Assembly: GCA_010030605.1 (NCBI GenBank)
Contig: RHCK01000105.1
Coordinates: 1 to 6,133 of the forward strand
Direction: 5' to 3'
From: Acidimicrobiia bacterium
GTDB taxonomy: Bacteria; Actinomycetota; Acidimicrobiia; Acidimicrobiales; Ilumatobacteraceae
Length of the DNA stretch: 6,133 bases
Of this stretch, positions 1 to 4,837 are shown one piece after another. The first letter of the stretch is position 1; each line of letters starts with the position of its first letter. The position numbers were made by a program, and so were the translations under genes. Under the pieces are notes generated by a model. The model ran no database searches. It saw nothing but the letters and a program-made list of their open reading frames with translations, and was not told the DNA's origin.

Positions 1-166
1 GCGACGGTCGAGACCCGCGGGCCGGACGACGGGCGCCCGTGTTGCGGGTTCCGGAGCCCGCCGACGACGAACCAGACGACGACCGGGACGATGACCGGGA
101 CGACGATGGGGACGAATTCGGGCGACGGCGCGGTCCACCGCGCCCGCCAGAGGAGGGAGTAGCCAT
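1..166 (-). CDS. Candidate N-terminal fragment of a divergent basic Ser/Arg-rich protein (partial)
   Basis: An ATG at 166-164 on the minus strand opens 55 codons with no stop before the left edge. The product starts MATPSSGGRGGPRRRP and continues with SSSR/SSSG tetrad repeats and an Arg-rich stretch, so it is strongly basic and probably disordered. A possible Shine-Dalgarno, TAAAGGA, lies at 185-179, about 12 bases from the ATG, which is rather far. Tails of this kind precede the membrane domain in actinobacterial FtsK/SpoIIIE translocases and also occur in other nucleic-acid-binding proteins, but no domain is visible, so no function is given. The frame stays open far upstream, with another ATG at 232-230; 166 is preferred for the Shine-Dalgarno and the change in composition. 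The competing reading is the C-terminal end of a plus-strand gene: one frame ends at 162, and an Asp-rich one ends near 212. Third codon positions of the Asp-rich frame coincide with those of the minus frame, so base composition cannot decide between them. Confidence 0.4.
   Translation of the reverse strand, partial: MATPSSGGRGGPRRRPNSSPSSSRSSSRSSSGSSSAGSGTRNTGARRPARGSRPS
78..113. repeat. Three tandem 12-bp imperfect repeats
   Basis: The unit GACGACCGGGAC occurs three times in a row (78-89, 90-101, 102-113), with a C/T change in copies 2 and 3 and a C/G change in copy 3. On the minus strand it encodes Ser-rich tetrads (SSSR-like); in one plus frame it encodes Asp-rich tetrads (DDRD). The unit is a multiple of three, and both C/T changes fall at a position that is third in both frames, so the repeat looks like part of a low-complexity coding segment. 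Confidence 0.6.
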
Positions 167-184
167 ATGGGGGGGTGTTCCTTT

Positions 185-203
185 ACAGGTGCCGCGAACC
201 TGT
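185..203. other. Inverted repeat ACAGGT-N7-ACCTGT
   Basis: A perfect 6-bp inverted repeat with a 7-base spacer. In a minus-strand transcript it would form a small hairpin directly before the candidate TAAAGGA ribosome binding site of the divergent frame. It has no U-tract, so it is not a typical terminator. It could be a protein-binding site, a leader hairpin or chance. Confidence 0.35.
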
Positions 204-224
204 CCGGGATGACACGCCTCGCTT

Positions 225-238
225 GGGCCCATGGGCCC
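225..238. other. Perfect 14-bp palindrome GGGCCCATGGGCCC
   Basis: This self-complementary 14-mer lies about 9 bases before the -35 box of the cysH promoter. As RNA it could fold as five G-C pairs closed by CATG. There is no following U-run on either strand, so a terminator is unlikely. A regulator-binding site is possible but I do not recognise the motif. Confidence 0.35.
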
Positions 239-246
239 CGGCGCGG

Positions 247-275
247 TTGACCCTACCGAGAAGCCCCTGCATAAC
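247..275 (+). promoter_or_regulatory. Predicted sigma70-like promoter for the cysH operon
   Basis: A -35 box TTGACC (247-252, five of six consensus bases) is separated by exactly 17 bases from a -10 box CATAAC (270-275, four of six). Transcription would begin near 282, giving a leader of about 58 bases before the cysH ATG. A weaker alternative -10, TATTTT, lies at 317-322 without a good -35. This is a prediction from spacing and consensus only. Confidence 0.5.
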
Positions 276-294
276 GGGCGGATAGCGATTCTTC

Positions 295-313
295 CTATTC
301 CCGATAGGAATAG
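295..313. promoter_or_regulatory. Operator-like palindrome CTATTCC-N5-GGAATAG
   Basis: A perfect 7-bp inverted repeat with a 5-base spacer (CGATA), overlapped by a second, shifted inverted repeat CCTAT-N5-ATAGG (294-308). It is AT-richer than its surroundings and lies just downstream of the predicted transcription start, where a bound repressor would block the operon. The half-site GGAAT resembles sites of Rrf2-family regulators such as CymR, which controls cysteine and sulfur genes in Firmicutes. The regulator assignment is inference; the palindrome itself is plain in the sequence. In RNA the same bases could form a short hairpin. Confidence 0.5.
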
Positions 314-324
314 TCGTATTTTGC

Positions 325-331
325 GGTAGGG
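325..331 (+). promoter_or_regulatory. Ribosome binding site of cysH (decides the start)
   Basis: GGTAGGG lies 8 bases before the ATG at 340. An in-frame GTG at 331 overlaps this site and has no Shine-Dalgarno of its own, so ATG 340 is the better start. The site is the 3' arm of a 9-bp inverted repeat with 250-258. Confidence 0.6.
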
Positions 332-339
332 TGTCGCCC

Positions 340-1026
340 ATGAGTGCCCTGACCACGGCTTTCCCCTCCGAGATCGCCGACGATGACGCCGCCGGCATCG
401 TGGCCTGGGCCGGTCGAACGTTCGGGTCCGGGCTCGTTCTCACCGCCAGTTTCGAAGATCCGGTGCTGGTGCACTTGGTGGCCACGCACGCGCCGGGAAC
501 ACCGATCGTCGTGCTCGACACGCAGTACTTGTTCGCCGAGACGAAGTGGCTCATCGACAACCTGCATCGTCGCTTGAAATTCCCCCTCGAGGTGTTCCAC
601 CCCGCCGCCGATGTGGTCCCCGACGATCAATGGCAGTTCGACGTGGAAGGTTGTTGCGGCCGTCGCAAGGTGGAACCGCTCGCACGCGCATTGTCGGGTC
701 GCACCGGATGGATCACCGGCATTCGTCGCGTCGACGGACCGACTCGCGCCGACACTCCCATCGTGCAATTCGACGAAGCCCGCAACATCACCAAGATCAA
801 TCCCTTGGCCGCCTGGAGCGACGAACACGTGGAGCGATACATCGTCGATCACGCGTTGCCGCGCAATCCCCTCACCGAACGCGGCTATCCGTCGATCGGT
901 TGCTGGCCGTGCACCCGACCGGTCGCACCCGGCGAAGACAAGCGTGCCGGACGTTGGTCCGGACACAACAAGACCGAGTGCGGACTGCACGTCTCCCCCG
1001 TTCAGAACCCCACCGCCAAGAATTAA
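340..1026 (+). CDS. cysH: Adenylylsulfate (APS) reductase, [4Fe-4S] type
   Basis: The protein (228 residues from ATG 340; 231 if GTG 331 is used) reduces APS to sulfite and AMP with electrons from thioredoxin in the cytoplasm. It has the PP-loop/adenine nucleotide alpha-hydrolase fold of the CysH family, with the nucleotide-binding segment TASFEDPVLVHL near residues 35-46 and LDTQYLF near 59-65. Two cysteine pairs, CCGRRK (C105, C106) and CWPC (C188, C191), form the CC...CxxC signature of iron-sulfur APS reductases; PAPS-specific enzymes lack it. The C-terminal ECGLH (C214) is the catalytic cysteine that carries the thiosulfonate intermediate. No cluster or catalytic residue is missing. It is the first gene of the operon, 28 bases ahead of cysD, and sits behind the predicted promoter and palindrome. 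Substrate preference for APS rather than PAPS is inferred from the cysteine pairs and fits the absence of APS kinase here. Confidence 0.95.
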   Translation: MSALTTAFPSEIADDDAAGIVAWAGRTFGSGLVLTASFEDPVLVHLVATHAPGTPIVVLDTQYLFAETKWLIDNLHRRLKFPLEVFHPAADVVPDDQWQFDVEGCCGRRKVEPLARALSGRTGWITGIRRVDGPTRADTPIVQFDEARNITKINPLAAWSDEHVERYIVDHALPRNPLTERGYPSIGCWPCTRPVAPGEDKRAGRWSGHNKTECGLHVSPVQNPTAKN

Positions 1027-1054
1027 TCCCCGACACGAAACGGATCGACACGAC

Positions 1055-1987
1055 ATGACCCTCATCGACAACCGACTCGACAGCGTTCACAACGACGAAG
1101 GACTCGACGAACTCGAGGACGAAGCCATCACCATCATTCGCGAGGTGGCCGCCGAAACTCGCGCACCCGTGCTGTTGTTCTCCGGTGGCAAGGATTCCGC
1201 GGTGTTGTTGCACCTGGCCGCCAAGGCATTCCGCCCCGGCAATCTTCCGTTCCCGGTGATGCACGTGGACACCGGACACAACTTCGACGAAGTGATCGAA
1301 TACCGCGACCGTTTGGTGAAGGAATACAACGTGCGCCTCGTGGTGGCCAGCGTGCAGGCCAGCATCGACGCGGGTCGCGTGGTGGAAGAGACCGGACCGC
1401 GCGCCAGCCGCAACCGTCTGCAGTCGGTCACCTTGCTCGACGCGATCGCCGAACATCAATTCGACGCCGCGTTCGGTGGCGGTCGCCGCGACGAGGACAA
1501 GGCGCGCGCCAAGGAGCGCATCCTTTCCTTCCGTGATCGTTTCGGCCAGTGGGAACCGCGAGCCCAGCGTCCCGAGCCTTGGAACATGTTGAACGCCAAG
1601 ATTCGTACCGGCGAGCATCTGCGCGCGTTCCCGCTGTCGAACTGGACCGAACTCGACATCTGGCGTTACATCGCCCGCGAGGAAGTGCCGTTGCCGTCGA
1701 TCTATTTCTCGCACCGTCGCACCGTCATCGAACGCAACGGAATGTTGCTGAGCGTCGGCGGACCAGTGGTCCTCGAACCGGGCGATGTTCCCTTCGAGGA
1801 AACGGTTCGCTATCGCACCGTTGGTGACGCCAGTTGCACTGGCGCCGTTCGATCGACGGCATCCACGGTGCACGACGTCATCGCCGAGGTGGCCGCGGCC
1901 CGCATCACCGAACGCGGCGCCACGCGCGCCGACGACAACTTCTCGGACTCCGCCATGGAGGACCGCAAGCGCGAGGGATACTTCTGA
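1055..1987 (+). CDS. cysD: Sulfate adenylyltransferase subunit 2 (CysD)
   Basis: This 310-residue catalytic subunit of ATP sulfurylase forms APS and pyrophosphate from sulfate and ATP, driven by GTP hydrolysis in CysN. The PP-loop SGGKDS is at residues 43-48, followed by the family segments HVDTGHNF (70-77) and GGGRRDEDKARAKER (141-155), and the protein ends in the typical DRKREGYF tail. Length is normal for the family, at about 300 residues. The frame is open well upstream of 1055, but that part overlaps cysH out of frame and has no family similarity, so ATG 1055 is chosen; homology begins about 16 residues later. The Shine-Dalgarno is weak (ACGGA-like, around 1040). The TGA overlaps the cysN ATG by one base (TGATG), which suggests translational coupling and balanced subunit amounts. 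Confidence 0.96.
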   Translation: MTLIDNRLDSVHNDEGLDELEDEAITIIREVAAETRAPVLLFSGGKDSAVLLHLAAKAFRPGNLPFPVMHVDTGHNFDEVIEYRDRLVKEYNVRLVVASVQASIDAGRVVEETGPRASRNRLQSVTLLDAIAEHQFDAAFGGGRRDEDKARAKERILSFRDRFGQWEPRAQRPEPWNMLNAKIRTGEHLRAFPLSNWTELDIWRYIAREEVPLPSIYFSHRRTVIERNGMLLSVGGPVVLEPGDVPFEETVRYRTVGDASCTGAVRSTASTVHDVIAEVAAARITERGATRADDNFSDSAMEDRKREGYF

Positions 1988-3249
1988 TGGTTCTGCGCAT
2001 CGCCACCGCCGGTTCGGTCGACGACGGCAAGAGCACTCTCATCGGTCGACTTCTGCACGACACCAAAACCGTCTTCGAGGATCAATTGGCCTCGGTGGAG
2101 AAAGCCAGCCTGCGTTACGGCGATGGTTCACTGAATCTGGCCTTGCTCACCGATGGTTTGCGTGCCGAACGCGAACAGGGCATCACCATCGACGTGGCAT
2201 ACCGCTACTTCGCCACCCCGCGACGCACCTTCGTGGTGGCCGACACTCCCGGGCACGCCCAGTACACGCGCAACATGGTCACCGGCGCCTCGGTGAGCGA
2301 CGTGGCGATCGTGCTCGTCGACGCCCGCAACGGTCTCACCGAGCAGACGCGACGTCACTTGTTCGTGGCCTCGCTGCTCGGCGTGAAGCAAGTGATGCTG
2401 GCGGTCAACAAAATGGACCTCGTCGATTTCTCGCGAGCGCGTTACGACGAGATCGTGGCCGCCGCCACGCAACACGCCACGGCACTTCCCGCGCCGGTCA
2501 CCTTGAATCCGTTGCCCATTTCGGCATTGCTCGGCGACAACGTGGTCGATCCCTCCGACAACATGCCCTGGTTCACCGGACGGCCCTTGCTCGAACAACT
2601 CGAGACCCTGGAGCTCGATGACGACCAGAACATCGGTGCGCGTTTGTCGGTGCAGTGGGTGATTCGCCCCTACAGCACCGAACATCACGATTACCGCGGG
2701 CTGGCCGGTCGACTCACCGGCGGCACGTTGGCCATCGGCGATCGCGTGCGCGTGTTGCCCGGATCGCAACAATCCACCGTGGTCGGAATCGAACGCGGCG
2801 GTGTCGCCCAGGAAACCGCCGAGCCCGGCGAGGCGATCAGCATCTTGTTGGCCGACGACATCGACGTCAGTCGTGGTGACGTGGTGGTGTCCGTGGCGGC
2901 ATCCAAGCCACCGGTCGTCGCCGACCAGATCGTGGCCGACGTGTCGTGGATGGTCGACAAGCCACTCGAGGTGGGTAGTCGTTGGATCATCAAGCACCTC
3001 ACGCGCACCGCGAAGGCCTTCGTCAGTGCCATCGAGACTCGTCATGACGTGGTGACCGCGTCGCAGCATTCCACCGAGCGTTTGGAACTGAACGACCTCG
3101 GTCGCGTGCATCTGAACGTGTCGGTCCCGCTGGTGGTCGATCTGTACGACGATCACCGACCGGGCGGTGCGGCGATCCTGGTCGACGAAGCGACCGGGAT
3201 GACCTGCGCGGCCCTGATGATCCGTGGCTTCGAGGGAGACCTCGGGTGA
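1987..3249 (+). CDS. cysN: Sulfate adenylyltransferase subunit 1, GTPase (CysN)
   Basis: This 420-residue protein is the regulatory GTPase partner of CysD and belongs to the EF-Tu-like translation-factor GTPases. All G motifs are present: G1 GSVDDGKS (9-16), G2 GITID (65-69), G3 DTPGH (86-90), G4 NKMD (141-144) and a G5-like SAL (179-181). Beta-barrel domains II and III follow (about 225-415). It ends at the usual CysN length; there is no C-terminal APS kinase domain as in the CysNC fusions of mycobacteria. The start at 1987 overlaps the cysD stop, and the first residues (MVLRIATAGSVDDGKST) match the family's N-terminus, so the longer open frame reaching back into cysD is discarded. The stop overlaps the next gene by four bases (GTGA). 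Confidence 0.96.
   Translation: MVLRIATAGSVDDGKSTLIGRLLHDTKTVFEDQLASVEKASLRYGDGSLNLALLTDGLRAEREQGITIDVAYRYFATPRRTFVVADTPGHAQYTRNMVTGASVSDVAIVLVDARNGLTEQTRRHLFVASLLGVKQVMLAVNKMDLVDFSRARYDEIVAAATQHATALPAPVTLNPLPISALLGDNVVDPSDNMPWFTGRPLLEQLETLELDDDQNIGARLSVQWVIRPYSTEHHDYRGLAGRLTGGTLAIGDRVRVLPGSQQSTVVGIERGGVAQETAEPGEAISILLADDIDVSRGDVVVSVAASKPPVVADQIVADVSWMVDKPLEVGSRWIIKHLTRTAKAFVSAIETRHDVVTASQHSTERLELNDLGRVHLNVSVPLVVDLYDDHRPGGAAILVDEATGMTCAALMIRGFEGDLG
3232..3238 (+). promoter_or_regulatory. Ribosome binding site of the precorrin-2 dehydrogenase gene
   Basis: GAGGGAG lies inside the end of cysN, 7 bases before the GTG at 3246. It supports this GTG as the start even though it overlaps the cysN stop codon. 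Confidence 0.65.
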
Positions 3250-3830
3250 ACCAGTTCCCGGTGAATCTCAATCTCGCCGGCAAGCCGGTGCTGGTGGTGG
3301 GGGCCGGGCGTATCGCATTGCGCAAGACCGAGCAATTGTTGGCCTGCGACGCCAACGTCACGGTGTTGGCCCCGACGGTGCACGAAGGTTTCGAGTCGTT
3401 GCCCGTGAACGTGGTGCGACGCGAATATGCGAGCAACGATGTGGCTGGTTTTCGTTTGGTCATCACCGCCACCGCCAACCGCGACGTCGATCAGCTCATC
3501 CACGACGAAGCCGAGGCTCTCGGAATCTGGGTGAACTCGGCCGACGATCCCGATCGATGCACGTTCACTCTGCCGGCCACCGTTCGTCGCGGTGAGCTGT
3601 TGATCACGATCTCCACCGCCGGCGCCAGTCCCGCGTTGTCGTCGTACCTGCGCGCGCGTCTCGGCGAAATCATCTCGCCCGACTTCGCCCGTGTCGTCGA
3701 CGATCTGGCGCAACGACGCGCCGGCTTCCATGCCCAAGGGCGCAGCACCGAGGACATCGACTGGCGACCCATCATCGAGGAAGTCCTCGCCTCGAACGGC
3801 GTCGATCTCCCCGTGGCGGTGACGGCATGA
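3246..3830 (+). CDS. Precorrin-2 dehydrogenase / probable sirohydrochlorin ferrochelatase (Met8p/SirC/CysG N-terminal type)
   Basis: The 194-residue protein matches the N-terminal half of CysG and yeast Met8p. It oxidises precorrin-2 to sirohydrochlorin with NAD+, and in some relatives it also inserts iron to make siroheme. A Rossmann fold starts at the N-terminus with VVGAGRIALRK (about 17-27). The conserved block NSADDPDRCTFTLPA (97-111) holds the aspartate region important for catalysis in CysG/Met8p, and ISTAGASPALSSYLR (122-136) is the usual substrate-side segment. It starts with GTG, overlaps cysN by four bases and overlaps cobA by four (ATGA), so translation is probably coupled. In enterobacteria this domain is fused to the methyltransferase as CysG; here the two are separate genes in the opposite order from a CobA-first layout. 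Whether it also chelates iron cannot be told from sequence alone. No separate SirB-type chelatase is visible in the window. Confidence 0.9.
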   Translation: MNQFPVNLNLAGKPVLVVGAGRIALRKTEQLLACDANVTVLAPTVHEGFESLPVNVVRREYASNDVAGFRLVITATANRDVDQLIHDEAEALGIWVNSADDPDRCTFTLPATVRRGELLITISTAGASPALSSYLRARLGEIISPDFARVVDDLAQRRAGFHAQGRSTEDIDWRPIIEEVLASNGVDLPVAVTA

Positions 3831-4567
3831 CCGTCTTTCTCGTTGGCGCCGGACCGGGCAGTGCCGATCTGCTCACGGTGAAGGCGGCGCGTTTGGTGGC
3901 CGAGGCCGACGTCATCGTGCACGATCGCCTCGCCGATCCGGCCATTCTCGAACTGGCCCGACCCGGAACCGAGTTCATCGATGTCGGCAAGCAACCGGGT
4001 CGCCCGACGCCGCAGGAGATCATCAACACCTTGCTCGTTCATCTCGGACAACAAGGGCTGAACGTGGTGCGCCTGAAAGGTGGCGACCCGTTCGTCTTCG
4101 GTCGCGGCGGAGAAGAAGCCGACGCACTTCGTTCGGCGGGAGTTCCGTTCGAAACCGTGCCCGGCATCACGTCGGCCGTCGGAGTTCCCGCGGCCGCCGG
4201 AATCCCCGTCACGCATCGCGGAGTGTCCGCATCGTTCACCGTGGTGACCGGTCATCGTGAGCGCGGAGGTTCCACCAACATCGAATGGGAAGCCCTCGCC
4301 AAGGTGGGTGGAACGATCGTCGTGTTGATGGGCGTCGCCGAGCGCACCGTGATCGCCCGCCGTCTGATGGACGGAGGCCTGAACCCCGACACACCGGTGG
4401 CGGCCATTCATTGGGGTACTCGTCCCGAACAACACACGGTGCGCGCCACGTTGAGCGAACTCGCCGATCTCGACATCGAGTCACCCGCGACCATCGTCAT
4501 CGGCGCGGTCGCGGCGTTCGACTTCACGCAACCGACGACGGCGATCTCCACGGATCTGGTGATCTGA
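3827..4567 (+). CDS. cobA: Uroporphyrinogen-III C-methyltransferase (SUMT)
   Basis: The 246-residue enzyme transfers two methyl groups from S-adenosylmethionine to uroporphyrinogen III, giving precorrin-2, the branch point to siroheme and cobalamin. Family blocks appear in order: VGAGPGSADLLT (6-17), VRLKGGDPFVFGRGGEE (81-97), the SAM-site segment PGITSA (112-117), GIPVTHRG (125-132), TVVTGH (138-143), and LMGV in the second half. Length is that of single-domain SUMTs, without a CysG dehydrogenase domain or a HemD fusion. Its ATG lies in the stop overlap of the preceding gene (ATGA). Placed between sulfate activation and a siroheme enzyme, it most likely serves siroheme supply here, not cobalamin synthesis. 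That role is inferred from context; the enzyme family is clear. Confidence 0.95.
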   Translation: MTVFLVGAGPGSADLLTVKAARLVAEADVIVHDRLADPAILELARPGTEFIDVGKQPGRPTPQEIINTLLVHLGQQGLNVVRLKGGDPFVFGRGGEEADALRSAGVPFETVPGITSAVGVPAAAGIPVTHRGVSASFTVVTGHRERGGSTNIEWEALAKVGGTIVVLMGVAERTVIARRLMDGGLNPDTPVAAIHWGTRPEQHTVRATLSELADLDIESPATIVIGAVAAFDFTQPTTAISTDLVI

Positions 4568-4568
4568 G

Positions 4569-4826
4569 ATGCGCCGCAGCATCGACGACGAGCCCATCGG
4601 AGCGAACGGTTTGCCGCCGGGCGCCGACGACGCCACGCCGGTGTCGTGGGCGGTGGCGATCTGCGACGACTACGACGACGCCGAACCGCGCGTCGTTCTC
4701 ACCGTCGAGGACATCGGCAATCCCGGCGCCGGACTCGTCGCTCATTTGTCCGCCGACCAAACGCGCCGTCTCCGCGGCGCCCTGCACGATGCCCTCCGCG
4801 AGGTGGGCGAGAACCCCGGACGTTAG
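4569..4826 (+). CDS. Small acidic protein of unknown function
   Basis: An 85-residue frame begins one base after the cobA stop and ends 11 bases before the reductase start. I do not recognise the family. The N-terminal third is rich in Asp and Pro. A likely beta segment (SWAVAICDDY), a second (PRVVLTVEDI) and a third (GLVAHLS) are followed by an amphipathic helix (ADQTRRLRGALHDALREVG). There is a single cysteine, so it is not a ferredoxin or a cluster carrier, and no membrane segment or signal peptide is seen. Its tight fit between two operon genes and operon-like codon use argue that it is translated. It could be an accessory or regulatory protein of the pathway, or an unrelated passenger; the sequence does not say. 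The Shine-Dalgarno is weak, so translation may depend on coupling to cobA. Confidence 0.75.
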   Translation: MRRSIDDEPIGANGLPPGADDATPVSWAVAICDDYDDAEPRVVLTVEDIGNPGAGLVAHLSADQTRRLRGALHDALREVGENPGR

Positions 4827-4833
4827 AAGGAAG
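4827..4833 (+). promoter_or_regulatory. Strong ribosome binding site of the sulfite/nitrite reductase gene
   Basis: AAGGAAG lies just after the stop of the small frame; its core AAGGA ends 6 bases before ATG 4838. It is the clearest Shine-Dalgarno in the operon, so the last gene can be translated independently of the gene before it. Confidence 0.75.
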
Positions 4834-4837
4834 TGTC

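Noticed and set aside
209..250. Possible 13-codon leader peptide (MTRLAWAHGPRRG) upstream of cysH
   Set aside because: Some actinobacterial sulfur operons have short leader frames, but this one has no cysteine codons and no Shine-Dalgarno, and it lies upstream of the predicted transcription start.
331..339. GTG at 331 as the cysH start
   Set aside because: The GTG overlaps the GGTAGGG ribosome binding site and has none of its own; ATG 340 has correct spacing.
167..339. SAM or cobalamin riboswitch ahead of the operon
   Set aside because: I could not find a cobalamin B12-box-like element or a SAM riboswitch layout of stems; only the simple inverted repeats already listed are visible.
611..1054. 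Upstream extension of the cysD frame to 611
   Set aside because: This part overlaps cysH in another frame, has no similarity to the CysD family, and the normal N-terminus begins at 1055.
872..1873. Minus-strand open frame of 333 codons opposite cysH and cysD
   Set aside because: It spans the opposite strand of two recognised genes and their junction; composition is that of a shadow frame.
2128..3156. Minus-strand open frame of 342 codons opposite cysN
   Set aside because: The plus strand is an unambiguous CysN with all GTPase motifs. The antisense product is rich in His and Val with no family features.
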